This document shows positions 15,594 to 24,730 of a stretch of DNA of 64,000 bases, piece by piece; position 1 is the first letter of the stretch; the number at the start of each line of letters is the position of its first letter. Source of the stretch: Taibaiella sp. KBW10 (lineage in GTDB: Bacteria > Bacteroidota > Bacteroidia > Chitinophagales > Chitinophagaceae); NCBI RefSeq assembly GCF_003852495.1, contig NZ_QAJI01000003.1, forward strand, positions 530,685 to 594,684. Direction: 5' to 3'. The notes below the pieces were generated by a model. The model saw nothing but the letters and a program-made list of their open reading frames with translations. It ran no database searches and was not told the DNA's origin. A program made the translations under genes and the position numbers.

Positions 15594-18500
15594 TTATACA
15601 GCTCCCTCGAGGAAAAACTGTACATCTGCCATGGTATGAATATTTTGCACAACCAGCAAGAATACTGTACCTATTTGTTTCATCTTGGCCTGATTCGTAC
15701 CCCTTTGGATATAATCCATAATCTTATGAAAGGTCTCACTTTCATAATAAGGAGAATCCGGGTTATTGATAAAATACAGGCGCATCACTTTATTCTTAAT
15801 GATCAGTTTTTCAAAACCAAGCTCCTTCGCCATCTTACGGCAACGCACTACGGTAAATAGCTCACTGACCTGCGCGGGCATCGGTCCAAAGCGATCGATG
15901 AGCATATCTTCAAATGCTTTCAGGTCTTCTGTAGCATCCAGATCATCCAATTGCGTGTATAGCGATAAACGTTCTGTAATGCTGGCTACATAGGTTTCCG
16001 GTATTAGTATTTCGAGATCGGTATCAATCGTACAATCAGTTACAAATTCCTTTTTACGATCCAGTTCCGCAGCAAATACATCTTTAAAGTCCGTCGATTT
16101 TAATTCCTGAATGGCTTCTGCCAGTATTTTCTGGTACATTTCAAAACCGATATCGGCAATAAAGCCGCTCTGCTCGCCGCCTAAAAGGTTACCTGCACCG
16201 CGTATATCCAAATCACGCATCGCAATCTGAAATCCGCTGCCCAGCTCATTAAACTGTTCCAGTATCTGCAAACGCCTTCTGCTGTCATTCGGTAAGGTAA
16301 GCAGAGAGGGCGCCACTAAATAACAAAATGCTTTCTTATTGCTTCGGCCTACCCTGCCGCGCAGCTGATGCAGGTCACTCAGTCCGAAATGATGTGCATT
16401 ATTAATGATGATTGTATTGGCATTGCTAATGTCCACACCACTTTCCACAATGTTGCTGCAACAGATTACATCATATTTATAGTTGATAAAATCAAGTAAG
16501 GTTTTCTCCAGTTTGGATCCCTCCATTTGTCCATGCGCAACTGCAATTTCCAGATCAGGACAAAGCGCCTTCAATTTTTCTGCCATGGAAGGCAGGCTTT
16601 GCACCCGGTTATGGATAAAATAGACCTGTCCGCCGCGCTCCGTTTCATAGTAGATGGCATCCCTGATAAAGGCTTCATCAAAACCAATTAGTTCGGTATG
16701 CACCGGCTGGCGGTTCGGTGGCGGTGTATTAATGATACTCAGATCACGCGCACTCATGAGCGAGAACTGTAAAGTACGTGGAATGGGTGTTGCCGTGAGT
16801 GTCAGGGTATCAACATTGAGCTTTCGTTCTCTCAGTTTTTCCTTCGCGGCTACGCCGAATTTTTGCTCCTCATCGATAATAAACAAACCCAAATCCTTAA
16901 ACTTCACATCTTTGCTGAGCAAAGCATGTGTACCAATAAGAATATCTATTTTTCCCGATTCCAGTTTTTGCAGGGTTTCTTTTTTCTCTTTGGCCGACTT
17001 AAAACGGTTAATATAATCGACATTACAAGGAAACTCTTTCAAACGCTCACTAAAGGTCTGAAAGTGCTGATAGGCCAAGATCGTGGTGGGCACCAGTACA
17101 GCTACCTGTTTACTATCTCCTACCGCCTTGAAAGCAGCTCTGACTGCAACTTCTGTCTTACCAAAACCCACATCACCACAGACTAGCCGGTCCATCGGAT
17201 TGAGGGCTTCCATATCGCGTTTCACATCGGCCACGGCCTTGGACTGATCAGGGGTATCTTCGTAAAAGAACGAAGCTTCCAGTTCTGTTTGCAAATAACT
17301 ATCCGGACTATAAGCAAAGCCTTCAGAAGATTTTCGTTTTGCATACAGCCGGATCAGATCTGCGGCAATATCCTTAACCTGTTTCTTTGTTTTACTTTTC
17401 AGGCGTTCCCAGGCATCACTGCCTAATTTATTTACCTTAGGTTTTGTCCCTTCCTTACCTGAATATTTTGATATTTTATGTAAGGCATTAATACTTACAT
17501 ACAATACATCATTGTCTTTATAAAGAATACGCACGGCTTCCTGCGCGGCACCGTTTACATCAATTTTCTGTAAGCCACTGTACACGCCTACCCCATAATC
17601 GATATGGCTCACAAAATCTCCGGGTTGTAGTTCCCGTAAAGATTTCATGGTAATGGCCTTGCCTTTGCTATAGGCCTGCTTGATTTTGTATTTATGAAAA
17701 CGCTGGAAGATCTGGTGATCGGTGTACACCAATATCTTTTTATCATGATCGATAAATCCGTTGCTGATCGATACCGGAACGGGTACAAAACTGACATTGG
17801 CATTGGTATCTTCAAAGATGACCCTTAAGCGTTCCAGTTGTTTGGCATTTTCGGCAAAGATATATGGCGTATATTTCTGCTCCGCCCAGCGTTTCAGGTT
17901 GCTGATCAGCAGATCGAAATTACGGTTAAAGCTTGGTTGTGGTTCTGTATTAAAGGGGATCACCATAGCCCCCGCTTTGGGTTTATTAAAATGAATATGG
18001 TGAAAAGACTTTATTTTTCCTATCCAGTAACGAATGTCTTCAAAGTCTTCAGGGGTAATTTCTTTGGTTTCTTCCTCTTCATCAGAATAGGTCGTGACGC
18101 CACCGGACTGGGCAAGTTGCTCTTCCAGTTTCGACTGAAAATAAGCCAGTTTGTCTTCCAGCAATTGCTGGTCTTTAAACCAGAATACGGTGTTCTGCGG
18201 AATAAAGTCTAAAAGGGATACCTTTTCCTTTGTTTCAAAATTGGTTTCGATATTGGGCAAAATCGATACCTGTAACAGTTTTCGCTCAGAAAGCTGGGTC
18301 TCCGGGTTGAATAAACGTATGCTGTCCACCTCATTGCCGAACAACTCAATACGATAAGGATGTTCATTACCGAAAGAATAAATATCCAGAATACCACCAC
18401 GAATGGCGAATTGCCCCGGTTCGTATACAAAATCTTCATGTTTGAAGCCTAAACCCGTCAATCGTTCTAAAAGCGATTTGGTATCTAACATGTGATTAAC

Positions 18501-18944
18501 CGCAATCTGGATCACATTCTTGCTTAAGGTTTTGGCTTGCACCACTTTTTCAAACAAGGCCTCCGGATAGGTAACCAATACTTTTTTATGTACGGTTTCC
18601 CCGCTCCATTTATTAAGCGCTTCGGTACGCAGCATGATATGACTGCTGTTTACTGCGGTATATACACCTGTCTTCTTATACGAATCGGGAAAAAAGAATA
18701 TATCTAAAGCACCGCTCAGGTGCTCAAAGTCGTTGTGAAAATAGGCCGCCTCATCCTTGTCATCCAGTACAAATACATGATTCACGTCGGACTGATGCCA
18801 TACGGCATGCGCCACAAAGCTGATTGCATTTGCTTTAAGCTGTTCTAAAGTATATTGGTTCGGTTGGGGTAAACTAAGGGCGGCCGCTAATTCTTTCAAG
18901 CGGGTATCAGATTGGTACAACCCTTGCAATGTTTGCAGGTTCAT
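15594..18944 (-). CDS. mfd: transcription-repair coupling factor
   Basis: Mfd removes RNA polymerase stalled at lesions and recruits UvrA. The 1116 residues hold, in order, the UvrB-homology N-terminal region (RGGILDIYSFG), the CarD-like RNA-polymerase interaction domain (about 435-500, PGDFVSHIDYGVGVYSGL), and a RecG-type helicase with Walker A GDVGFGKTE (about 588), DEEQKFG (about 690), LTLTATPIPRTL, and the GRVGRSNKKAFCYL and GAGNLLGGEQSG TRG motifs. The C-terminal D7 domain (about 985-1085) ends the protein. Length and motifs are intact. Confidence 0.98.
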   Translation of the reverse strand: MNLQTLQGLYQSDTRLKELAAALSLPQPNQYTLEQLKANAISFVAHAVWHQSDVNHVFVLDDKDEAAYFHNDFEHLSGALDIFFFPDSYKKTGVYTAVNSSHIMLRTEALNKWSGETVHKKVLVTYPEALFEKVVQAKTLSKNVIQIAVNHMLDTKSLLERLTGLGFKHEDFVYEPGQFAIRGGILDIYSFGNEHPYRIELFGNEVDSIRLFNPETQLSERKLLQVSILPNIETNFETKEKVSLLDFIPQNTVFWFKDQQLLEDKLAYFQSKLEEQLAQSGGVTTYSDEEEETKEITPEDFEDIRYWIGKIKSFHHIHFNKPKAGAMVIPFNTEPQPSFNRNFDLLISNLKRWAEQKYTPYIFAENAKQLERLRVIFEDTNANVSFVPVPVSISNGFIDHDKKILVYTDHQIFQRFHKYKIKQAYSKGKAITMKSLRELQPGDFVSHIDYGVGVYSGLQKIDVNGAAQEAVRILYKDNDVLYVSINALHKISKYSGKEGTKPKVNKLGSDAWERLKSKTKKQVKDIAADLIRLYAKRKSSEGFAYSPDSYLQTELEASFFYEDTPDQSKAVADVKRDMEALNPMDRLVCGDVGFGKTEVAVRAAFKAVGDSKQVAVLVPTTILAYQHFQTFSERLKEFPCNVDYINRFKSAKEKKETLQKLESGKIDILIGTHALLSKDVKFKDLGLFIIDEEQKFGVAAKEKLRERKLNVDTLTLTATPIPRTLQFSLMSARDLSIINTPPPNRQPVHTELIGFDEAFIRDAIYYETERGGQVYFIHNRVQSLPSMAEKLKALCPDLEIAVAHGQMEGSKLEKTLLDFINYKYDVICCSNIVESGVDISNANTIIINNAHHFGLSDLHQLRGRVGRSNKKAFCYLVAPSLLTLPNDSRRRLQILEQFNELGSGFQIAMRDLDIRGAGNLLGGEQSGFIADIGFEMYQKILAEAIQELKSTDFKDVFAAELDRKKEFVTDCTIDTDLEILIPETYVASITERLSLYTQLDDLDATEDLKAFEDMLIDRFGPMPAQVSELFTVVRCRKMAKELGFEKLIIKNKVMRLYFINNPDSPYYESETFHKIMDYIQRGTNQAKMKQIGTVFLLVVQNIHTMADVQFFLEGAV

Positions 18945-18951
18945 AAGGATG

Positions 18952-18959
18952 CAAAGTTA
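18952..18959 (-). promoter_or_regulatory. -7 box TAACTTTG of mfd
   Basis: TAACTTTG on the minus strand matches TAnnTTTG and ends 7 bases before the mfd ATG. The transcript would then start at or within a few bases of the ATG. No clear -33 TTG is seen. Confidence 0.5.
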
Positions 18960-18990
18960 TATAAATTAAGGTATAAGTCTATAGATAAAA

Positions 18991-19020
18991 TAAAGCACCG
19001 GCTTTCCCGCCGGTGCTTTA
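18991..19020 (-). terminator. terminator of secreted cassette 2 (after C')
   Basis: A perfect 12-bp stem TAAAGCACCGGC/GCCGGTGCTTTA with a 6-base loop lies 21 bases beyond the stop of the C' gene. A T-rich minus-strand tail (TTTTATC) follows. Confidence 0.8.
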
Positions 19021-19041
19021 TAAGCATACACAAAAAGATCA

Positions 19042-19971
19042 TTATCGGGTTATCTTATCGAACTTAATCGTGCCCGTTCGCTTCGTATGATCACCGATAG
19101 CATAGACCATATGATACATACCATCTGCAAGCATACTGACATCTATCGCTATTTTATTGACGCCCTGTTGTAGCTTGTAGGATCGCTTTATCCACTGGCT
19201 GCCGGCGACACTGTTATACACCTCGATATGCATCATGTCCGCATTTTGCTCATTATAAAATTCAAAATAGATATACTTATCCGTCGGGTTAGGATACCAG
19301 ACGATATCGCGTTCTGCACTGTAGATCACAAACCGAACCGGACTGTACCGAAAAGCACCATCTGCCGCTACAATCTTTAAGCGATAGAAATTATAACCCT
19401 GCGTCAGCTGCTCATCAATAAAAGTATAAGTCCTGGTATCGCTATTCTGTCCATCTGCCCTTGTTGTACTCAGGTACTCAAAGGAGATTCCGTCTATGGA
19501 TTGTTCTAATTCATATTCCCGGATGTCCAGCTCTTTTGTTACCGTCCAGCTCAGCAAAGCCTTATTTTTCTGATAAAGTATTGCCGAAAAGTCTGTAAGG
19601 GTTACGGGTAATGGCGCACCGTTACAGTCAAAATGTACGGCATAATCGGTATAGCAGGCCCCGTTATTTACCCTAAAGACCGCATCGGTAATACCATAAA
19701 CATTATAAAAGGCACCGGTATTATTATCCGGTACAGGCGCAATGACCGGTATCGTATTTTCAATAGAATAGATACAAGGTGAAATCTGATTAGACACATA
19801 TACCCGAACCGGAGCCGAGCCGATACATTGATACCCTACAGAATCAATGACAGGACTAGGCATGATCAACACAGAAGTACTGTTGATCTGGGAATAACTC
19901 CTGAAGGGCACCCAAAGGGTACCGCTCAGGAGTATGATGAATAGTATAATATGTGAAAAACCAATTTTCAT
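19042..19971 (-). CDS. secreted protein C' with T9SS type A-like sorting domain
   Basis: The 309 residues have a signal peptide (ending near RSYSQ) and a cysteine-containing N-terminal module (about 30-120, MPSPVIDSVGYQC, SNQISPCIYSIE, FRVNNGACYTDYAVHFDCNG). A fibronectin-like strand region typical of T9SS cargo follows (LPVTLTDFSA, ALLSWTV, GYNFYRLKIV). The C-terminal sorting domain of about 80 residues (VWYPNPTDKYIYFEF to GTIKFDKITR) should direct export through the type IX system and surface attachment. It is the paralogue of the gene at 22446, of identical length. It is last in the cassette, 20 bases after B', and is followed by a terminator. Confidence 0.85.
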   Translation of the reverse strand: MKIGFSHIILFIILLSGTLWVPFRSYSQINSTSVLIMPSPVIDSVGYQCIGSAPVRVYVSNQISPCIYSIENTIPVIAPVPDNNTGAFYNVYGITDAVFRVNNGACYTDYAVHFDCNGAPLPVTLTDFSAILYQKNKALLSWTVTKELDIREYELEQSIDGISFEYLSTTRADGQNSDTRTYTFIDEQLTQGYNFYRLKIVAADGAFRYSPVRFVIYSAERDIVWYPNPTDKYIYFEFYNEQNADMMHIEVYNSVAGSQWIKRSYKLQQGVNKIAIDVSMLADGMYHMVYAIGDHTKRTGTIKFDKITR

Positions 19972-19991
19972 TTATAAGCAGAACAGGATGA

Positions 19992-21266
19992 TTATGGGGT
20001 TACAGGATTTGTACAACCATTCGCATCGGTTATTTTCATTAAGTCATAAGTATGCGTTCCTTGAACCGAAGGTGTTGGAGTAATGGTGATATTGGCACCA
20101 TTAGTCACGCCATTATACGTTTGGAAAGGAGTAACCGCATCTTGTCTGATCTCAAGATTAAACGGACCGGTACCACAAGTAGCCGTATATTTCAGTTGTA
20201 CTGCAGTACCCTGACACAAGGCCGGATCTACCGCTGCCAAGCTTGCATTTGGTGTCGGATGTACGGTAACTTTAAAGGTCGTTGGCGTACCATTACAGGT
20301 TGAACCACCATTAGTGTAAATCGGTGTCACGACGATGTTGGCGACAGCATCGGTACAAGCAGCATTCGTCGCAGTAAAGGATGGGATCGAACTCGTCGTT
20401 CCGCTGGCCGCAATGCCTATTGAAGCATTATCATTGGTCCAGGAATAAGTGACCGTTCCGCCTGTTGTACTGCTAGAGAAGCTGATGGCCGGTACTACAT
20501 TACCATTACACTTCGTAATGTCCGCGATCGTAGCAACCGTTGCTGTTGGATTTACAGTAATCGTATACGTAACCGGTGTACCCGTACATCCATTGGCAGA
20601 TGGGGTAATGGTAACCGTTGCCGTAACCGGAGCACCGGTAGCATTTGTAGCGGTAAATGATGGAATTTGCGTCAGTCCGGTTGCATTGGCAAGGCCTACA
20701 CTAGCACCGCCGCTGATGGCATAAGTAACGCCTGTTGGTGTACCGGTAAGTGTGGTGGCCGGTGCAGTGGCATTCGCACAATATACCTGATTGGCCGGTG
20801 CCGTAACAACCGGTACCGGATTGATCGTTACGGTTATGGGAAGACACGCAGTATTGATATTACAGAAACCGCCTTCGGCTCTTACATAATACGTTTTAGT
20901 GATGGGTTGTGTACCCGTATTGGTCGGTGTTACTGTAATAGAAGCACCGGTACCGATAGGTGTGGCCGCTCCGGTAGGACAGGCATCTGCATACCATTTC
21001 CAATCCGCTGCCGGTGTACCCGATCCCAGATGTCCGCCACTAATACTTAAAGTCGTACCGGTTCCGGTACAAAAGCTAGTCGCAGAAGCGGCTGTGGTCG
21101 CTACTGTGGGTAAGGTAAGGGAAGAAGAATCATGAACGGTTACCGTTACGGAACTGATCTGTGCCTGTGTTTTCGTATTCAGAAAAAACAGCCCTGCCAA
21201 AAGCAGTACGGGCGTGAGCGCCCAATGTTTGATTTTGTAATTTTTCGTGCTCATCTTTTTGTGCAT
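19992..21266 (-). CDS. secreted PKD/Ig-like repeat protein B'
   Basis: The 424 residues have a signal peptide (ending near KTQAQ) and Thr/Val-rich beta-sandwich modules with paired cysteines (SFCTGTGTTLSISGG; VYCANATAPATTLTGTPTG; SANGCTGTPVTYTITVNP; CNGNVVPAISF), read as PKD-like or Ig-like domains. It ends abruptly with LMKITDANGCTNPVTP and has no T9SS sorting domain. Its paralogue at 23402 has exactly the same length and very high identity by eye. It lies between A' (28-base gap) and C' (20-base gap), so it is probably co-translated with both. Structural or adhesive role inferred. Confidence 0.8.
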   Translation of the reverse strand: MHKKMSTKNYKIKHWALTPVLLLAGLFFLNTKTQAQISSVTVTVHDSSSLTLPTVATTAASATSFCTGTGTTLSISGGHLGSGTPAADWKWYADACPTGAATPIGTGASITVTPTNTGTQPITKTYYVRAEGGFCNINTACLPITVTINPVPVVTAPANQVYCANATAPATTLTGTPTGVTYAISGGASVGLANATGLTQIPSFTATNATGAPVTATVTITPSANGCTGTPVTYTITVNPTATVATIADITKCNGNVVPAISFSSSTTGGTVTYSWTNDNASIGIAASGTTSSIPSFTATNAACTDAVANIVVTPIYTNGGSTCNGTPTTFKVTVHPTPNASLAAVDPALCQGTAVQLKYTATCGTGPFNLEIRQDAVTPFQTYNGVTNGANITITPTPSVQGTHTYDLMKITDANGCTNPVTP

Positions 21267-21294
21267 TTAAGTGAATGATTAAGATTTGTTTGTT

Positions 21295-22209
21295 TTAAGG
21301 GTTTTGTATAGCGCAACCATTTGCTGCGGTTATTTTAGTGAGGTTAAACAAGGTTGTTGCGGTTACATTCGGATTGACGTTGAATGCCGTACCGCTAGCG
21401 ATACTACTATAAGTGTTGCCATTAATAATTAAAGCAAAAGGGCCGGTGCCCTGGCTGGCATTAAAGCGTAACTGTACCTGTTGTCCCTTACATAAAGGGG
21501 TGATAACTGTAGCCAAACTACCCGCAGGACTGGTATTAACGGTGATGGCAACAGAAGTGGAGTTGACGATGGCACAGGTTCCATTCTGCACTACCGCTCT
21601 GAAATAGGTGGTCGCCGAAAGCGGCCCGATCGTGGCACCGGGCAGCGTAGCTGCCGTTACAGCAATATCCGTAGCAGTCGTAAAAGCCGCGGTACTGGAT
21701 TGTTGCCATTTAAGTACCGATCCTGTTTGCCCGCTTAGGCTAAGATTCGCCGGTGCAGTACCGCTACAAATTGTCTGGGCCGCGGTTACACTACCGCCTA
21801 CTGTTGTGGCATAAATAGTAAAGGTGCTTGAATTGCCGGTGCCACTACCCAATATGCCGCTATAAGAGATTTTGAACTTCCTGTTGGTGCCAACGACAGC
21901 CGCTGTAGAAGGTATGGTTACACTAATACTGAATTGCCCACCACCAAGATTCAGCAAGCCGGTACCCGTATAAAGGGTGGCCAGGCTGGTGTTGGCATTA
22001 TCGGTGATTTCAATGGTCGTGGTGGGGATTAAACTTAAACCGGCCACCGTAAATGTAACACTCACCGTAGCGGCCTGGCAATAAGAACCTGTCGGACTTA
22101 AAATAATATTGGTGACCTGTGCCGAGACAGGCGTCATTTTAAAGAAAAAAGCAACAATAAACAGCAGTACAGAACGCAAAAAGAACCCTTTAAGCTTGCC
22201 ATACAGCAT
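21295..22209 (-). CDS. secreted Ig-like protein A'
   Basis: The start is chosen at ATG 22209 (MLYGKLKGFFLRSV), giving a signal peptide ending near TPVSAQ; upstream in-frame codons would precede it by a hydrophobic, cysteine-containing stretch. About 304 residues of Thr/Ser/Val-rich beta modules follow (SPTGSYCQAATVSVTF, TICSGTAPANLSLSGQ). The C-terminal module CKGQQVQLRFNASQGTGPF to LTKITAANGCAIQNP ends at the stop. That module is shared with A (24731) and, more distantly, with B and B'. The PA14-like part of A is missing. It is the first gene of cassette 2. Confidence 0.7.
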   Translation of the reverse strand: MLYGKLKGFFLRSVLLFIVAFFFKMTPVSAQVTNIILSPTGSYCQAATVSVTFTVAGLSLIPTTTIEITDNANTSLATLYTGTGLLNLGGGQFSISVTIPSTAAVVGTNRKFKISYSGILGSGTGNSSTFTIYATTVGGSVTAAQTICSGTAPANLSLSGQTGSVLKWQQSSTAAFTTATDIAVTAATLPGATIGPLSATTYFRAVVQNGTCAIVNSTSVAITVNTSPAGSLATVITPLCKGQQVQLRFNASQGTGPFALIINGNTYSSIASGTAFNVNPNVTATTLFNLTKITAANGCAIQNP

Positions 22210-22397
22210 ATTATATGTTACACAAAATCCCATTACATACGAATGTACCACTCCTACGCAAGTCAACAGGCCTGCAATGGGTCAATTTTCTCTGTTTTAT
22301 GAATTTTAACAATAGGGGTTTAACAAAAAAGCCTATTGCTAATGTCAATAAAATGATTATACACAACAAGTGATGTAATAAAAATAAATAAATACAA

Positions 22398-22426
22398 AAA
22401 GCATCAGCCCTAAGGACTGATGCTTT
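22398..22426 (-). terminator. terminator of secreted cassette 1 (after C)
   Basis: A 10-bp stem AAAGCATCAG/CTGATGCTTT extended by CC/GG lies 19 bases beyond the C stop, with TTTTTG on the minus-strand 3' side. It separates the two A-B-C cassettes. Confidence 0.75.
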
Positions 22427-22445
22427 AAATGTGCAAAAAGATGTT

Positions 22446-23375
22446 TTATTGGGTTACTTTCTGGAACTTAATCGTTCCTCCACGATGCTTACTATCCTTA
22501 AAGCCATATATCATATGATACGCACCATCTGCCAGTAAACCTACATCTATCGCCAGCTTGTTCAAGCCGCTTTGTAGTTTATAACTGCGATCGATCCATT
22601 GACTACCGGCTATACTGTTATACACCTTGATATCCAGAGACGACGCCCCCGCTTCATTATAAAACTCAAGGTACAGGTAACGGCTGGTCGGATTGGGATA
22701 CCAAACCATTTCATTACCCCGGTTATAGATTACAAAACGCACTGCGCTGTATTGTACACTACCATCGGTACCTATTATTTTAAGCCGGTAAAAATTATAT
22801 CCCTGATATAACTGCTCATCTATGTATTCGTAATGCTGACTGGTACCTGTACCGGCCGCTGTCGTACTTAAGTATTTAAATACCCTGCCGTCTGCCGATT
22901 CTTCTACCTCGTAGCGCAGGATGTCTGATTGCTCTTGTACCGCCCAGCTGATTAATGCCTCATGATCCTGATACAAACGTGCACTGAAGTCTGTAAGCCT
23001 TACAGGCAAAGGTTCTCCATTACAATCAAAGTGTACCGCTTTATCCGTATAACAGGCCCCGTTATGGACACGGAACACCGCATCGGTAATCCCGATTACA
23101 TTATAAAAAGTACCCGTACTATTATCCGGTATTGGCGCAATAGCGGGTATGGTACTTTGAATAGAGTATACACAGGGAGAGATCTGATTGGAGACATAAA
23201 CCTGAATGGGTAGCCCACCATAACAATGGTAGCCCACAGAGTCTATAACAGGACTCGGCATCACCAGTACTGTGGTGCTGGTAATCTGTGCCCGGCTATG
23301 GAACGGAAGTAAAGTCATTCCGCTCCATAACAGGCAACACAGGTAAATGATAATATGTGAACGTATATGTTTCAT
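22446..23375 (-). CDS. secreted protein C with T9SS type A-like sorting domain
   Basis: This 309-residue paralogue of the gene at 19042 needs no gaps in the alignment by eye. It has a signal peptide (ending near HSRAQ), the same cysteine module (PSPVIDSVGYHC, SNQISPCVYSIQ, VHNGACYTDKAVHFDCNG), the LTDFSARLYQ / GYNFYRLKII region and a C-terminal sorting domain (MVWYPNPTSRYLYLEF to GTIKFQKVTQ). It is last in cassette 1 and presumably the surface-anchored member. The charged linker residues differ most from the paralogue, while cysteines and the sorting domain are kept. Confidence 0.85.
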   Translation of the reverse strand: MKHIRSHIIIYLCCLLWSGMTLLPFHSRAQITSTTVLVMPSPVIDSVGYHCYGGLPIQVYVSNQISPCVYSIQSTIPAIAPIPDNSTGTFYNVIGITDAVFRVHNGACYTDKAVHFDCNGEPLPVRLTDFSARLYQDHEALISWAVQEQSDILRYEVEESADGRVFKYLSTTAAGTGTSQHYEYIDEQLYQGYNFYRLKIIGTDGSVQYSAVRFVIYNRGNEMVWYPNPTSRYLYLEFYNEAGASSLDIKVYNSIAGSQWIDRSYKLQSGLNKLAIDVGLLADGAYHMIYGFKDSKHRGGTIKFQKVTQ

Positions 23376-23401
23376 TTGTCTTTATGGTCAATAATAGCCT
23401 T

Positions 23402-24676
23402 TTATGGCGTTACCGGATTCGAACAACCGTTCGCATCGGTGATCTTCATCAGATCATAGGTATGTGTACCCTGACTGGTTGGTGTTGGTGTAACGGTGAT
23501 ATTTGATCCGTTGGTTACACCGGTATAGTTTTGGAATGGTGTCGCACCATCTTGTCTGATCTCAATAGCAAACGGACCGGTACCACAAGTGGCGGTATAT
23601 TTCAACTGTACTGCTGTACCCTGACACAAAGCAGGATCAATAGCGGCCAGTGTCGCATTTGGTGTCGGACGTACGGTTACCACAAAGGTATCTGGTGTAC
23701 CGTTACAGGTTGAACCACCATTGGTATAGATCGGCGTTACAATAATATTAGCGACCGCATTCGTACAGTTTGTATTGGTTGCAGTGAAGGATGGAATGGT
23801 GCTGGTTGTACCACTGGCGGCAATACCTACAGAAGGATTGTCATTGGTCCAGGAATAGGTAACGGTGCCACCGGTAGTTGTGCTGGTGAAACTAATCGCT
23901 GGTACCACATTGCCATTACACTTCGTAATATCTGCCGTAGCCACTACGGTTGCTTTCGGATTTACCGTAATGGTATAAGTAACCGGTGTACCTGTACATC
24001 CGTTAGCAGACGGTGTAATGGTCACGGTAGCCGTAACGGGCGCAGAAGTTGTATTCAATGCGGTAAAAGAAGGAATTTGTGTAAGGCCGCTCGCATTGGC
24101 AAGGCCAACACTGGCGCCACCGCTGATGGCATACGTAACACCTGTAGGCGTACCGCTCAATGAAGTTGCCGGAGCTACTGCATTAGCACAATAAACCTGA
24201 TTGGCCGGGGCGGTCACCACCGGTACAGGGTTGATGGTTACCGTTACCGGTACACAGGCAGTATTGATATTACAAAAACCACCTTCGGCTCTTACATAAT
24301 AAGTTTTAGTGATGGGCTGGGTACCTGCATTCGTCGGAGAGACGGTAATAGAAGCACCGGTACCTACCGGAGTAGCTGCACCTGTAGGACAGGCATCAGC
24401 ATACCATACCCATTGGGCAGCGGGCGTTCCGGAGCCTAAACGACCTCCGCTCACACTCAGGGTTGTACTCGTACCAGTACAGAAACTGGCAGGACTCGCA
24501 GCGGTTGTTGCCGCCGAGGGTAAAGTAATGGAAGAAGAGTCATGCACCGTAACGGTTGCAGTACTGATCTGTGCAGCACTTTCTTTGCTGCTCCACAAAA
24601 GACTACACAATACCAATAAAGGTACGGCTGCCCATTGTTGTAATTTGTACATTTTCTTGTTCATCTTTTTGCGCAT
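23402..24676 (-). CDS. secreted PKD/Ig-like repeat protein B
   Basis: A 424-residue paralogue of the gene at 19992. It has a signal peptide ending near ESAAQ, the same cysteine-bearing beta modules (SFCTGTSTTLSVSGG, VYCANAVAPATSLSG, CNGNVVPAISFTS), the motif CQGTAVQLKYTATCGTGPF and the terminal LMKITDANGCSNPVTP. It lacks a T9SS sorting domain, so its export is unexplained unless it is carried by C or uses another terminal signal. An ATG at 24664 (MNKKMYKLQQW) is an equally good start. It lies 26 bases before C and 54 bases after A. Confidence 0.8.
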   Translation of the reverse strand: MRKKMNKKMYKLQQWAAVPLLVLCSLLWSSKESAAQISTATVTVHDSSSITLPSAATTAASPASFCTGTSTTLSVSGGRLGSGTPAAQWVWYADACPTGAATPVGTGASITVSPTNAGTQPITKTYYVRAEGGFCNINTACVPVTVTINPVPVVTAPANQVYCANAVAPATSLSGTPTGVTYAISGGASVGLANASGLTQIPSFTALNTTSAPVTATVTITPSANGCTGTPVTYTITVNPKATVVATADITKCNGNVVPAISFTSTTTGGTVTYSWTNDNPSVGIAASGTTSTIPSFTATNTNCTNAVANIIVTPIYTNGGSTCNGTPDTFVVTVRPTPNATLAAIDPALCQGTAVQLKYTATCGTGPFAIEIRQDGATPFQNYTGVTNGSNITVTPTPTSQGTHTYDLMKITDANGCSNPVTP

Positions 24677-24730
24677 TTAAAATTTGTAAATAATTGGTTT
24701 ATATTGTTTTATTGTTTAGGGAATTTCTAT

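Noticed and set aside
19042..21266. Idea that B' and C' (and B and C) are one protein split by a frameshift
   Set aside because: C and C' have their own signal peptides and starts, and both cassettes break at the same place, so they are separate genes.
19992..24676. Plus-strand frames opposite the secreted Thr-rich proteins
   Set aside because: They arise from the repetitive codon use of B and B' on the other strand and have no gene-like features.
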